Assembly (NCBI RefSeq): GCF_004299785.2 | Contig: NZ_CP036246.2 | Span: 1,550,001 to 1,614,000, forward strand | DNA from: Arcobacter porcinus | Lineage (GTDB): Bacteria; Campylobacterota; Campylobacteria; Campylobacterales; Arcobacteraceae | Reading direction: 5' to 3' | Length of the DNA stretch: 64,000 nt | Shown here: positions 26,874 through 35,591 of the stretch, piece by piece | Numbering within the stretch: position 1 is the first letter of the stretch | Layout of the letters: every line of letters starts with the position of its first letter | Program-made: the position numbers and the translations under genes | Notes under the pieces: generated by a model | Databases searched by the model: none | Seen by the model: only the letters and a program-made list of their open reading frames with translations | Told to the model about the DNA's origin: nothing

Positions 26874-26894
26874 AGATAAGGAAAATCCTTATCT
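26874..26894 (-). terminator. terminator overlapping the rplA stop codon
   Basis: AGATAAGGA-TTT-TCCTTATCT followed by a T-run (TTTTT) on the minus strand forms a near-ideal intrinsic terminator. The rplA stop (26889-26891) lies inside the stem, so a ribosome finishing rplA would disrupt the hairpin; this could attenuate rplJL-rpoBC transcription. Confidence 0.7.
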
Positions 26895-27587
26895 AATTTC
26901 TAAAAGTTCCATGTTATCTAAAATAACTGATGGGCTCATAGTTAAACTAATAGCTGCATTAGCAATATATCTACCTTTTGCAGTTGATGGTTTTGCTTTA
27001 TTAATAGCTGAAATAAAAGCTTCTGCATTCTCTTTAATAGCTTCTGCTGAAAAAGATACTTTTCCAATAGCTGCTTGCATGTTACCTTTTTTATCAACTT
27101 TATATGTAACTTGACCACCTTTTGCATCATTAACAGCTTTTGTTACATCCATTGTAACAGTTCCTGTTTTTGGATTTGGCATTAAACCTTTTGGCCCAAG
27201 TATTCTTCCTACTTTACCAACAATTCCCATACAATCAGGAGTTGCAACTAGAACATCAAAATTGATGTTTCCAGCTTGAATCGCTTCAGCTAAATCATCA
27301 TTACCAACAATATCAGCACCAGCTGCTTTAGCTTCATCCATTTTTACACCTTTTGCAAAAACAGCAACTCTTACAGTTTTACCTGTACCATTTGGAAGAA
27401 CAACTGCTCCTCTAATCATTTGATCTGCATGTCTTGGATCAACATTTAAGTTAAGTGCAATTTCAACACTCTCATCAAACTTAGCAGATTTTAAATCTTT
27501 TATTAAATTACAAGCTTCTTCTAAAGAGTATTTTCTATCTTCAACTTTAGAACTTAATGCTTTATATCTTTTTGAAATTTTTGCCAT
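26889..27587 (-). CDS. rplA: ribosomal protein L1
   Basis: L1 forms the E-site stalk and in many bacteria represses the L11 operon. The start is ATG at 27587 ([11 protein letters not shown], 232 aa), preceded by GGAG with 7-nt spacing; five earlier in-frame codons lack family similarity. Visible marks are [30 protein letters not shown] and [19 protein letters not shown]. It follows rplK after a 72-bp gap with a small hairpin. Confidence 0.98.
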   Translation of the reverse strand: MAKISKRYKALSSKVEDRKYSLEEACNLIKDLKSAKFDESVEIALNLNVDPRHADQMIRGAVVLPNGTGKTVRVAVFAKGVKMDEAKAAGADIVGNDDLAEAIQAGNINFDVLVATPDCMGIVGKVGRILGPKGLMPNPKTGTVTMDVTKAVNDAKGGQVTYKVDKKGNMQAAIGKVSFSAEAIKENAEAFISAINKAKPSTAKGRYIANAAISLTMSPSVILDNMELLEIR

Positions 27588-27631
27588 ATTTTTACTCCGC
27601 AATTTTTATTTTAATTTGCTTCCACTTTTTT

Positions 27632-27652
27632 AAAGTCTTGTGGTTAGACTTT
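27632..27652 (-). other. hairpin between rplK and rplA
   Basis: AAAGTCT and AGACTTT pair as a perfect 7-bp stem with a 7-nt loop, just after the rplK stop. It is a candidate for L1-binding or RNA processing; there is no clear T-run. Confidence 0.4.
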
Positions 27653-27659
27653 TGTAGAA

Positions 27660-28085
27660 TTATAGTTCTACATCAACTCCGATTGATCTTGCTGAACCAG
27701 CAACAATTTTTGCAGCTTGTTCTTTGTCATCAGTATTTAAATCTTTGATTTTTAAATCAACGATCTCCATAATCTGTGCTTTTGATAATTTTCCAACTTT
27801 ATTTTTAAGTGGATTATCACTACCTTTTTTAATTCCTGAGATTTTTTTAATTAACTCAGTCATTGGTGGTTGTTTAACTTCAAATGTAAAGCTTTTATCT
27901 GTAAAAATTGTGATAACAACTGGTAATCTATAACCTGCTTTATCTTTAGTTTTTTCATTAAATGCTTTACAAAATTCCATAATATTAACACCTCTTTGTC
28001 CTAAAGCTGGACCAACTGGAGGTGATGGATTTGCCGCTCCTGCAGGTATTTGTAGTTTTAAATAACCTTGAATCTTCTTAGCCAT
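27660..28085 (-). CDS. rplK: ribosomal protein L11
   Basis: L11 is part of the GTPase-associated centre and is needed for stringent response sensing. The 141-aa protein has the N-terminal [30 protein letters not shown] and C-terminal rRNA-binding part ([23 protein letters not shown]). It follows nusG after a 98-bp gap that folds into one very long stem. Confidence 0.98.
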   Translation of the reverse strand: MAKKIQGYLKLQIPAGAANPSPPVGPALGQRGVNIMEFCKAFNEKTKDKAGYRLPVVITIFTDKSFTFEVKQPPMTELIKKISGIKKGSDNPLKNKVGKLSKAQIMEIVDLKIKDLNTDDKEQAAKIVAGSARSIGVDVEL

Positions 28086-28110
28086 TGCTATTCCTTTAAA
28101 AAATTTAAAT

Positions 28111-28181
28111 AATTAATGATTAGACATTAGGCAAAAAAACTAAAAAGAAGCTAGTTTCTTTGCCTAATGCCTAAATTAATT
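28111..28181 (-). other. long hairpin between nusG and rplK
   Basis: About 28 base pairs form in 71 nt: AATTAAT/ATTAATT outside, TTAG/CTAA, then an 11-bp perfect CATTAGGCAAA/TTTGCCTAATG, then AAACTA/TAGTTT, with only single mismatches or a 2-nt bulge between, and a 9-nt loop. It fills almost all the gap between the nusG stop (28184) and rplK start (28085). RNase III processing or L1/L11 operon control are possible. Confidence 0.6.
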
Positions 28182-28183
28182 TT

Positions 28184-28711
28184 TTATACTATTCTCTCTA
28201 CTTGAGTATAAGATATCTCAACAGGAGTATTTCTTCCAAAAATTGAAACATTAAGTTTCAAAATTCCTGAAACCAAATCAAAGTCTTCAACAATACCATT
28301 AAAGTTTGCAAATGGTCCTTCGTTTATTCTAACCATTTCACCTTCATCAAAAGATATTTTTGGTTTTGCTGCTGCTTTATTTTTAGCTTTTTCTAAAATT
28401 AGATTAATATCTTTTTCACTTAAAGCTGTTGGCTTTTTTGATTCCCCAATAAATCTTCCAACTTTTGGCATTGATTGAATTCTATGCCAAAGTGCTGTAT
28501 CTAAATCAATTTTTGCAAATGCATAAGCTGGGTAAAGTGGTCTTTCTATAATAACCTTTTTACCTTTTTTTACTTCTATTAAATCTTCTGTTGGAACTAG
28601 AACTTCTGCTATTCTATCATCTTCCATCTCATCTGCTAATTTTAATATTGCTCTTTTTACAGCTAACTCACTTCCAGAATAAGTCTGTATTGCGTACCAT
28701 TTATGTGCCAT
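28184..28711 (-). CDS. nusG: transcription elongation factor NusG
   Basis: NusG binds the polymerase clamp and links it to Rho or ribosomes. The 175-aa protein has the NGN domain (KWYAIQTYSGSELAVKRAI, RPLYPAYAFAKIDL, VGRFIGESKKPTALSEKDI) and a C-terminal KOW domain (EGEMVRINEGPFANFNGIVEDFDLV). It is 9 bp downstream of secE, as in most bacteria. Confidence 0.98.
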   Translation of the reverse strand: MAHKWYAIQTYSGSELAVKRAILKLADEMEDDRIAEVLVPTEDLIEVKKGKKVIIERPLYPAYAFAKIDLDTALWHRIQSMPKVGRFIGESKKPTALSEKDINLILEKAKNKAAAKPKISFDEGEMVRINEGPFANFNGIVEDFDLVSGILKLNVSIFGRNTPVEISYTQVERIV

Positions 28712-28720
28712 TTATCTTCC

Positions 28721-28915
28721 TTATCCTAGTATCATTGATAGGCCAAGAGACATAGCCCCATCAATTAAAGCTAAAAATATAGCTATAACTGTAACAACTA
28801 TAAATACCGAAATATAAGCTGTTCTAATTTGTTCTTTTATAGGAAATATCACTTTAGATAGTTCAGCTTTTACACTGTTAAAATAATTACTAGCTTTACT
28901 CAAAACTGTCTCCAT
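28721..28915 (-). CDS. secE: preprotein translocase subunit SecE
   Basis: This 64-aa, single-membrane-helix SecE is the minimal form: an amphipathic helix (YFNSVKAELSKVIFPIKEQIRTAYISV) then a hydrophobic segment (VFIVVTVIAIFLALIDGAMSLGLSMI). It clamps SecY in the translocon. Its place between tRNA-Trp and nusG is the conserved one. Confidence 0.95.
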   Translation of the reverse strand: METVLSKASNYFNSVKAELSKVIFPIKEQIRTAYISVFIVVTVIAIFLALIDGAMSLGLSMILG

Positions 28916-28978
28916 CTTTTTAAATTTAATTTTAACTCTTCAAAAAAAGCCAAAACTCTTTTTAAAAAATCAAATTTG

Positions 28979-29054
28979 TGGCAGGCCAGGAGGGACTCGA
29001 ACCCCCAGCACTCGGATTTGGAATCCGATGCTCTACCATTGGAGCTACTGACCT
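28979..29054 (-). tRNA. tRNA-Trp (CCA)
   Basis: A 76-nt cloverleaf: acceptor AGGTCAG pairs with CTGGCCT (one G-U), the anticodon loop holds CCA, the T-loop is GTTCGAGTC and CCA is encoded. It lies between rpmG and secE, the usual place in this operon. Confidence 0.97.
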
Positions 29055-29060
29055 ATTGAA

Positions 29061-29086
29061 AAAGCTTGAGATTTCTCTCAAGCTTT
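29061..29086 (-). terminator. hairpin between rpmG and tRNA-Trp
   Basis: A perfect 11-bp stem (AAAGCTTGAGA/TCTCAAGCTTT) closes a GAAA tetraloop when read on the minus strand and runs into TTTTTC. It may be a partial terminator or a protective stem cut off during tRNA-Trp maturation. Confidence 0.6.
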
Positions 29087-29092
29087 AAATGA

Positions 29093-29260
29093 CTAAGATT
29101 TTAACTTCACTTCTTTATGAATAGTGTGTTTTTTTAATCTTGGACAATATTTTTTTACTTCAAACTTTTCAGTATGAGTTTTTGGATTTTTCCAAGTAGT
29201 GTAGTTAATGTCTCCACTTTCTTGACATTTTAATCCTATTTTAATTCTTATTGCTGCCAT
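29093..29260 (-). CDS. rpmG: ribosomal protein L33
   Basis: This 55-aa gene starts [16 protein letters not shown] and contains [20 protein letters not shown] followed by [16 protein letters not shown], the L33 signature. Only some zinc cysteines are kept (one Cys in each half, LKCQ and YCP), so it is a zinc-free or partial type. It is 9 bp downstream of tuf and upstream of tRNA-Trp. Confidence 0.95.
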   Translation of the reverse strand: MAAIRIKIGLKCQESGDINYTTWKNPKTHTEKFEVKKYCPRLKKHTIHKEVKLKS

Positions 29261-29269
29261 AAAGAATCC

Positions 29270-30478
29270 TTATTTGATGATTTCTGAAACAACTCCAGCA
29301 CCAACAGTTCTTCCACCTTCTCTAATAGCGAACTTTGTTCCTTTTTCTAGAGCAATTGGAGCAACTAATTCAACTGTCATTTCAACGTTATCACCTGGCA
29401 TAACCATTTCTGTACCTTCTGCTAATGTACAAGAACCTGTAACGTCTGTTGTTCTAACATAGAATTGTGGTCTATATCCACTAAAGAATGGAGTATGTCT
29501 TCCACCTTCTTCTTTTGAAAGAATATAAACTTCACATTTGAATGATGTATGTGGTTTAATTGTTCCTGGTTTACAAAGAACTTGACCTCTTTCAACATCT
29601 TCTTTTTTGATACCTCTTAAAAGAATACCACAGTTATCACCAGCTTGACCTTGATCCATCTCTTTTCTGAACATTTCAACACCAGTAACTGTTGTTTTTC
29701 TTGTATCTCCAAATCCAACGATTTCGATCTCTTCACCAACTTTAATTGTTCCTAGTTCAATTCTTCCAGTAACAACTGTTCCTCTTCCTGAAATTGAGAA
29801 AACGTCTTCAACAGGCATTAAGAATGGTTTATCAGTATCTCTTTCTGGAGTTGGGATATACTCATCAACTGCAGCCATTAGAGCAACAATTTTTTCCCCC
29901 CATGGTCCAACTGAACCTTTTTTAGCTTCTTCTAAAGCTTGGAATGCAGAACCAGCAACGATTGGTGTATCATCTCCTGGGAAATCATAAGTTGAAAGTA
30001 ATTCTCTAATTTCCATTTCAACTAATTCTAGCATCTCATCTTTATCTGATGGATCTAATTGATCTTCTTTGTTTAAGAATACAACAATGTATGGTACTCC
30101 AACTTGTTTAGAAAGAAGAATGTGCTCTCTAGTTTGAGCCATTGGCCCATCTGTTGAAGCGATAACTAAAATAGCACCATCCATTTGAGCAGCACCAGTA
30201 ATCATGTTTTTAACATAATCCGCGTGACCTGGACAATCTACGTGTGCGTAGTGTCTTTTATCTGTTTCATACTCAATGTGAGAAGTAGCAATAGTAATTC
30301 CTCTTTCTCTCTCTTCTGGAGCATTATCGATTTGATCATAATCTTTCATCTCTCCACCATATTGTAGAGCTAAAACTGCTGAAATTGCAGCAGTTGTAGT
30401 TGTTTTACCGTGGTCAACGTGACCAATTGTACCGATATTTACGTGCGGTTTATTTCTTGAAAACTTTTCTTTTGCCAT
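29270..30478 (-). CDS. tuf: elongation factor Tu
   Basis: EF-Tu delivers aminoacyl-tRNA to the ribosome. The 402-aa protein has G1 GHVDHGKTT, the effector [18 protein letters not shown]3 [11 protein letters not shown]4 NKED, and the complete domains 2 and 3 ending in [11 protein letters not shown] ribosome-binding AAGGGGAA lies within a GGAATATTCC palindrome directly upstream. It has its own probable promoter (30584-30589) besides read-through from the tRNA cluster. Confidence 0.99.
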   Translation of the reverse strand: MAKEKFSRNKPHVNIGTIGHVDHGKTTTTAAISAVLALQYGGEMKDYDQIDNAPEERERGITIATSHIEYETDKRHYAHVDCPGHADYVKNMITGAAQMDGAILVIASTDGPMAQTREHILLSKQVGVPYIVVFLNKEDQLDPSDKDEMLELVEMEIRELLSTYDFPGDDTPIVAGSAFQALEEAKKGSVGPWGEKIVALMAAVDEYIPTPERDTDKPFLMPVEDVFSISGRGTVVTGRIELGTIKVGEEIEIVGFGDTRKTTVTGVEMFRKEMDQGQAGDNCGILLRGIKKEDVERGQVLCKPGTIKPHTSFKCEVYILSKEEGGRHTPFFSGYRPQFYVRTTDVTGSCTLAEGTEMVMPGDNVEMTVELVAPIALEKGTKFAIREGGRTVGAGVVSEIIK

Positions 30479-30518
30479 AGGAATATTCCCCTTCTAAATT
30501 ATTTTATTTGCTTTATTG

Positions 30519-30560
30519 CCCTCTGAGTAGATAAGCCTTATGGCTTCTCTATTCAGAGGG
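30519..30560 (-). promoter_or_regulatory. long hairpin in the tuf leader
   Basis: CCCTCTGA/TCAGAGGG and an inner TAGA-TAAGCC/GGCTTCTCTA stem stack into about 19 bp with one mismatch, one G-U pair and a TTAT loop. It lies in the 5' leader between the predicted -10 and the tuf start. The role (RNase processing between tRNA and mRNA, or leader control) is unknown. Confidence 0.6.
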
Positions 30561-30583
30561 GATTTGCACAAAATGTGCTGAGT

Positions 30584-30589
30584 ATTATA
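30584..30589 (-). promoter_or_regulatory. probable -10 of the tuf promoter
   Basis: A perfect TATAAT on the minus strand in a T/A-rich tract, with expected start near 30577, upstream of the leader hairpin. A GCACA/TGTGC inverted repeat (30566-30578) sits at the start site. Campylobacterota often lack a -35 box, so none is demanded. Confidence 0.5.
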
Positions 30590-30687
30590 TATACTAAATA
30601 CTAAAAACTAAATTAATGGGATTAAATATATTGAGAGTTATAAATATATGTGCAAATATAACTCAGCTCCCAGTAATCAATAAAAAA

Positions 30688-30764
30688 TGGAGCGGGAGAC
30701 GAGACTCGAACTCGCGACAGTCTGCTTGGAAGGCAGAAGCTCTAGCCAACTGAGCTACTCCCGC
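30688..30764 (-). tRNA. tRNA-Gly (TCC)
   Basis: A 77-nt cloverleaf: acceptor GCGGGAG, D-loop with AGTTGGCTAGAG, anticodon loop CTTCCAA (TCC), T-loop GTTCGAGTC and encoded CCA. Last tRNA of the four-gene cluster before tuf. Confidence 0.97.
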
Positions 30765-30775
30765 AACATTTACCG

Positions 30776-30860
30776 TGGTGGTGAGAGAAGGATTTGAACC
30801 TTCGAAGCCGTAGGCGGCGGATTTACAGTCCGCAGGATTTGACCACTCTCCAACCTCACC
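30776..30860 (-). tRNA. tRNA-Tyr (GTA)
   Basis: An 85-nt class II tRNA with long variable arm; acceptor GGTGAGG pairs with TCTCACC, anticodon loop CTGTAAA (GTA), encoded CCA. Between tRNA-Thr and tRNA-Gly, the order seen in many bacteria upstream of tuf. Confidence 0.97.
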
Positions 30861-30922
30861 ATATTAAAAATTATTGCTCTGGTCAAGCGCTGTTTTTTAA
30901 AACTTACGCACGACTAAAATAA

Positions 30923-30999
30923 TGGAGCTGGTGAAGGGAGTTGAACCCCCGACCTGCTGATTACAAATCAGCTGCTCTAGCCAACTGAGCTACACCAGC
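30923..30999 (-). tRNA. tRNA-Thr (TGT)
   Basis: A 77-nt cloverleaf: acceptor GCTGGTG/CACCAGC, anticodon loop TTTGTAA (TGT), T-arm GGGGGTTCAACTCCC and encoded CCA. Confidence 0.97.
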
Positions 31000-31012
31000 A
31001 TCCATAAAAAAA

Positions 31013-31088
31013 TGGTGGTTCGAGACAGAATCGAACTGTCGACACAAGGATTTTCAATCCTTTGCTCTACCGACTGAGCTATCGAACC
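31013..31088 (-). tRNA. tRNA-Phe (GAA)
   Basis: A 76-nt cloverleaf: acceptor GGTTCGA/TCGAACC, anticodon loop TTGAAAA (GAA), T-loop GTTCGATTC and encoded CCA. First tRNA of the cluster, directly behind a strong -10. Confidence 0.96.
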
Positions 31089-31105
31089 ACTGAAAATGGA
31101 GTGAA

Positions 31106-31111
31106 ATTATA
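31106..31111 (-). promoter_or_regulatory. -10 box for the tRNA cluster
   Basis: TTGTATAAT on the minus strand is an extended -10 that would start transcription about 11 nt before tRNA-Phe. It lies just after the murD stop, so the tRNA-tuf block is probably independent of murD. Confidence 0.6.
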
Positions 31112-31129
31112 CAAGCTAGTTTATTAATA

Positions 31130-32290
31130 TTAACTTAAACTAATCACAAACTTTTTAAATTCTTCTCCTCTTTGTATATATGAGCTATATTGATCTAAAG
31201 ATGCTGCTGCTGGTGACAAAATAGCAATATCATCTTTTTGTAAGTTTTTATCTATTTTATTAACTGCAACATCAAGAGTTTTACACTCAATTACTTCTAT
31301 ATTATAAGTTTTACAATATGTAATAACTCTATTATAATTTGAACCAATAGCATACACTATAAGATTCATTTTAGATATAGTTTCAAATAAAATATTTAAT
31401 TCTACTCCCTTATCATCTCCTCCTAAAATCAAATGTAATTTTTTATCAGAGTAAGGAATAAGTGCATTTAATGTTGCATCATAGTTTGTTGCTTTGCTAT
31501 CATCAATCCAAAGTCTATTTTTTTTATCATAAAATTCTTCAACCTTATGTTTATCTATTTTAAAACTATTTATCTTTTCATAATCTATCTTATCAGTTAA
31601 TATCTTTTTTGTGCAAAGAGCTAAAATTGCATCTAATAAAAATGGTTCTTTAAAATTTATCTTCTCTTTGCTTATTTTAAAATAATCACATAAATCATCA
31701 CTATTTGAATAAGTAATGAGATGTGCAGATGTTTTTATATCTTTAAATTCACTAGGAATAATAGCAACATCATTTTCTTGCATAAACTCCAATGGTTTTA
31801 GTTTTGCTTCTTTATATGCTTCATAAGAACCATGCCAAGATATATGATCTTGAGAGATTGGAAGTAGTATATAAATATTTGGCTTTGCTTTTTTTGTATA
31901 GTGAAGAGTAAAAGATGATGTTTCTAAAATCCATATATTCTTGCTTTTATCAAGTAAACTAAGTGGAACTCCTATATTTCCTCCGTAAGAAGAATTTAAA
32001 TCTTCTAAAACAACTTGACTCATTTGAGTTGTTGTTGTTTTTCCATTTGTTCCACTAATCCAGATAGAAAATGGCATATCTTCATAAAAAAGATCATAAT
32101 CACTAATTAAATTCTTTGAAGATTTTACTAATATATTATTTGGCGGGATTCCAGGACTTACAACAGTTAAAATATCTGATTCTTTATCAAATAACTCTAT
32201 TTCACTATCATCAAAAATTTCTGCATCTTTATAAACTTCTTTTAATGCAAGTGCTGTTTTACCTTTTCCTAAAATTCTTATTTTTTTCAT
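31130..32290 (-). CDS. murD: UDP-N-acetylmuramoylalanine--D-glutamate ligase
   Basis: MurD adds D-glutamate to UDP-MurNAc-L-Ala in the cytoplasm. The 386-aa protein has the ATP loop SGTNGKTTTTQ (about 84-94), the ETSSFTLHY region, the central Mur ligase HxSWHGSYE motif and DDSKATNYDATLNAL. It is shorter than the E. coli enzyme (438 aa) but like other Campylobacterota forms. It is 3 bp downstream of mraY, so the pair is one operon. Confidence 0.95.
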   Translation of the reverse strand: MKKIRILGKGKTALALKEVYKDAEIFDDSEIELFDKESDILTVVSPGIPPNNILVKSSKNLISDYDLFYEDMPFSIWISGTNGKTTTTQMSQVVLEDLNSSYGGNIGVPLSLLDKSKNIWILETSSFTLHYTKKAKPNIYILLPISQDHISWHGSYEAYKEAKLKPLEFMQENDVAIIPSEFKDIKTSAHLITYSNSDDLCDYFKISKEKINFKEPFLLDAILALCTKKILTDKIDYEKINSFKIDKHKVEEFYDKKNRLWIDDSKATNYDATLNALIPYSDKKLHLILGGDDKGVELNILFETISKMNLIVYAIGSNYNRVITYCKTYNIEVIECKTLDVAVNKIDKNLQKDDIAILSPAAASLDQYSSYIQRGEEFKKFVISLS

Positions 32291-32293
32291 CTC

Positions 32294-33355
32294 TTATCTT
32301 AACTTTAAACTTAGAAGTGCTATTAAATTTGACATAAATGCTATTATCCAAAATCTTACAATTATCTTATTTTCTTTCCATCCTTTTTGTTCAAAATGAT
32401 GATGTATAGGAGCCATAAGAAATACTCTTTTTTGTCTTAATTTGTATGAACCTACTTGAAGCATAACAGAAACTGTTTCCAAAACAAATATAAATCCAAT
32501 AAGAAGTAATAGTATTTCAGATTTTGAAACAATTGCTAAAAACCCCATTAATGCTCCTAAAGGTAAAGAACCACTATCACCCATGAAAACTTCAGCTGGA
32601 TAAGCATTGAACCATAAAAATGCTATTAAAGAACCTACTATTGCAGCTCCTAAAATTGCTAATTCACCAGCTATACTAACACTTGGTAATAATAAATAAT
32701 TTGCAAATACTGTATGTCCTACAATATATACTAATACAGATAGAGTTGAAAATGCTAAAATTGAAGGTACTGTTGCTAAACCATCAAGTCCATCTGTTAA
32801 ATTCACAGCATTTGAAGAACCAACTATTATAAACATCCAAAAAACTATTGAAAAGATTCCCATTTCAAAGATAGGATATTTATAAAAAGGTACATATAAA
32901 CTACTTGTATGTCCTAAATAATAAATTAAAGCAACAACTATTAATGCACTTAAAAATTGAAATAACAATTTCATTCTTGCACTTAATCCTTCTGAGTTTT
33001 TTGCTTTAGTTATTTTTTTAAAATCATCTTGTATTCCAATAAGTGAAAAAAGTGCTAATGTCAATAATCCACCATATACATAAAAATTATTTAATTTTGC
33101 TGTTAAAAGTGTAGCTATAATGGCAGAAAATATAAAAACAACTCCACCCATAGTTGGAGTTCCTGCTTTTTGCTTATGATTTTCAGGAGCTAATTCATAA
33201 ATTGGTTGCGAAGCATTCTTGCTTTTTGCCCATTTTATAAATTTTGGCATTAGATACATTGTTAAAATAAATGCTACAAAAAAACTAATTCCTGCACGAA
33301 CAGAAATGTATTGAAAGATATTGATATCTAGGTGTCTATAAAACCAGTAAAACAA
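32294..33355 (-). CDS. mraY: phospho-MurNAc-pentapeptide transferase
   Basis: MraY transfers phospho-MurNAc-pentapeptide to undecaprenyl phosphate to form lipid I in the inner membrane. The 353-aa protein has about ten membrane helices, [52 protein letters not shown] and [14 protein letters not shown]. The start is TTG at 33355, preceded by AAGG with 6-nt spacing; the N-terminus [15 protein letters not shown] is family-typical, and no in-frame ATG fits better. Confidence 0.96.
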   Translation of the reverse strand: MFYWFYRHLDINIFQYISVRAGISFFVAFILTMYLMPKFIKWAKSKNASQPIYELAPENHKQKAGTPTMGGVVFIFSAIIATLLTAKLNNFYVYGGLLTLALFSLIGIQDDFKKITKAKNSEGLSARMKLLFQFLSALIVVALIYYLGHTSSLYVPFYKYPIFEMGIFSIVFWMFIIVGSSNAVNLTDGLDGLATVPSILAFSTLSVLVYIVGHTVFANYLLLPSVSIAGELAILGAAIVGSLIAFLWFNAYPAEVFMGDSGSLPLGALMGFLAIVSKSEILLLLIGFIFVLETVSVMLQVGSYKLRQKRVFLMAPIHHHFEQKGWKENKIIVRFWIIAFMSNLIALLSLKLR

Positions 33356-33424
33356 TTTAAACCTTTTTTGGATAAAATTTTAGGATTATATTATATTAAA
33401 GTTTTTAAAAGGTTTAAATAAATT

Positions 33425-34900
33425 ATGAATAAAAAAACACTCTTAATAATAACAGATGGAATAGGACATAATAGCTCTTGCGATTTTAATGCATTTTGTA
33501 ATGCAAATAAACCAACTTATGATTATCTATTCAAAAATGTTCCTTATAGTTTAATTCACACTTATGGTGAACATGTTGGTCTTCCTGCTAATCAAATGGG
33601 AAATAGTGAAGTTGGGCATATGACTATTGGAAGTGGAAGAGTTTTATATCAAGATCTAGTAAAAATTCATCTTGCAATAAAAAATGATACTTTAAAAGAG
33701 AATGAAGTAATCAAAAAAACTATTTTAGACTCAAATAATATTCACTTAATTGGGCTAGTAAGTGATGGTGGTGTTCATTCTCATATTGATCATATTATAG
33801 CTTTAGCAAAAATATCAGAAAGTTTTGGAAAAAAAGTTTGGCTACATTTAATTACAGATGGAAGAGATGTAGCTCCTGATAGTTCAAAAAAATATATAAA
33901 ACAAATAAGTGATATTTGTAATGAAAATATACAAATTGCAACTATTTCTGGAAGATACTATGCAATGGATAGAGATAATAGATGGGATAGAGTTGAGAAA
34001 GCTTATAATGTGATTGCAAATGCCAAATCAAAAACAGATTTAGATGTTTTCACTTTAATAGAGAACTCTTATAAAAACGAAATTTTTGATGAGTTTATTC
34101 TTCCTAGCTCTTTTGAATCATACAATGGAATTAATGATAATGATGGATTGATTTTTTGTAATTTTAGAAGCGATAGAGCAAGAGAGCTTTCAAGTTGTTT
34201 CGCAAAAAATGATTTTAAAGAGTTTGATATTAAAAAATTAAGTGTAAATATAGCAAGTATGACTGAATATGATAAAAATGTAAAAATACCAGTTGCATTT
34301 CCTAAAGATAATCCTAAAAATACTTTAGCTGAAGTTATTTCAAATGCTGGTTTATCTCAAGTTCATACAGCTGAAACAGAAAAATATGCTCATGTAACAT
34401 TTTTCTTTAATGGTGGAGTTGAAGAGCCATTTTTAAATGAAACAAGAGTTTTAATACCTTCTCCAAATGTTGCAACTTATGATCTTCAACCAGAAATGTC
34501 AGCACCTAAAGTTGGAGTCGCCGTAAGAACTGCTATGCAAAACAATACTGATTTCATTGTTGTAAATTTTGCAAATGGTGATATGGTAGGTCATACAGGA
34601 GTTTATGAAGCAGCAATAAAAGCTGTTGAAGCTGTTGATTATGAACTTGGCTTAATCATTGAAGAAGCAAAAAAATCAAACTATAATGTAGTTTTAACTT
34701 CTGATCATGGTAACTGTGAGATGATGAAAGATGAAGATGGAAATATTTTAACAAATCATACTGTTGGAGATGTTTATTGCTTTGTACTTGCAGAAAATAT
34801 CAAAAAAGTAAAAGAAGGAAGTTTAAATAATATTGCACCAACAATATTAAAACTGATGAATCTTCCTATCCCAGAAGAGATGGATGAAGCACTAATATAA
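33425..34900 (+). CDS. gpmI: 2,3-bisphosphoglycerate-independent phosphoglycerate mutase
   Basis: GpmI interconverts 3- and 2-phosphoglycerate with two manganese ions. The 491-aa alkaline-phosphatase-fold enzyme has TDGIGHN, the nucleophile Ser in [63 protein letters not shown] and TSDHGNCE. It is divergent from mraY with a 69-bp gap and overlaps the next gene by one base (TAATG). Confidence 0.96.
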   Translation: MNKKTLLIITDGIGHNSSCDFNAFCNANKPTYDYLFKNVPYSLIHTYGEHVGLPANQMGNSEVGHMTIGSGRVLYQDLVKIHLAIKNDTLKENEVIKKTILDSNNIHLIGLVSDGGVHSHIDHIIALAKISESFGKKVWLHLITDGRDVAPDSSKKYIKQISDICNENIQIATISGRYYAMDRDNRWDRVEKAYNVIANAKSKTDLDVFTLIENSYKNEIFDEFILPSSFESYNGINDNDGLIFCNFRSDRARELSSCFAKNDFKEFDIKKLSVNIASMTEYDKNVKIPVAFPKDNPKNTLAEVISNAGLSQVHTAETEKYAHVTFFFNGGVEEPFLNETRVLIPSPNVATYDLQPEMSAPKVGVAVRTAMQNNTDFIVVNFANGDMVGHTGVYEAAIKAVEAVDYELGLIIEEAKKSNYNVVLTSDHGNCEMMKDEDGNILTNHTVGDVYCFVLAENIKKVKEGSLNNIAPTILKLMNLPIPEEMDEALI

Positions 34901-35589
34901 TGATAGATATTAAAAAAATAAAAATAACTAAAGAAAACATTCCACTTCTTGATATATCTTTTTCAATAAATAGTTCAGTTGCAGTTATAGGAGAGAGTGG
35001 AAGTGGTAAATCTTTAACTTTAAAAGCACTTTTAGACCTTGTTCCTGAAAGCATGGAAGTAGAAAAAAGTATAGTTTATGAATTTCCTTTAGACTCTAGC
35101 ACAATTGGCTTTATTCCTCAAAATCCATTTTTATCTCTCTCTTCAATGACTAAAATTAAAGATCAAATATTTTGTGATGATCTTAAAAAAGAGGAAGTTT
35201 TTAAACTTTTAAATCTACCTTTAGATATTTTAAATAAATACCCTTCACAAATTAGTGGTGGACAAGTACAAAGAGTAATTATTGCTATTGCAATTAGCAG
35301 AGATATTAAACTTTTACTATTAGATGAACCAACAACTGCTCTTGATTTTGATAATAAAACAAATATTATAAATATAATAAAAGAGTTACAAAAAGAGTTG
35401 GATATTAAAATTTTATTTGTAACTCATGATATTGCTAGTATTATAGATATTTGCGATGAAATTATTATTTTAAAAGATGGTAAAATCATTGAATCTGGTT
35501 TTACAAAAGATGTTTTAAGTAATCCTCAAAGAACTTATACAAAGCTTTTAATCAGTTCTAGTTTTAAAGATAAAGAATTTAGGAAATAG
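34900..35589 (+). CDS. orphan ABC transporter ATPase (Opp/Nik type)
   Basis: This 229-aa ATPase has a complete nucleotide-binding domain: Walker A GESGSGKS (about 32-39), Q-loop FIPQNPF, signature ISGGQVQRV, Walker B LLLLDEPTTALD and switch His in VTHD. It resembles the OppD/NikD group that powers peptide or nickel import, but it is shorter at both ends and no permease or binding protein adjoins it. It is coupled to gpmI (TAATG) and is 2 bp from the PBP gene. Its permease may be encoded elsewhere, or it may have a role in wall synthesis; neither is shown. Confidence 0.75.
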   Translation: MIDIKKIKITKENIPLLDISFSINSSVAVIGESGSGKSLTLKALLDLVPESMEVEKSIVYEFPLDSSTIGFIPQNPFLSLSSMTKIKDQIFCDDLKKEEVFKLLNLPLDILNKYPSQISGGQVQRVIIAIAISRDIKLLLLDEPTTALDFDNKTNIINIIKELQKELDIKILFVTHDIASIIDICDEIIILKDGKIIESGFTKDVLSNPQRTYTKLLISSSFKDKEFRK

Positions 35590-35591
35590 TT

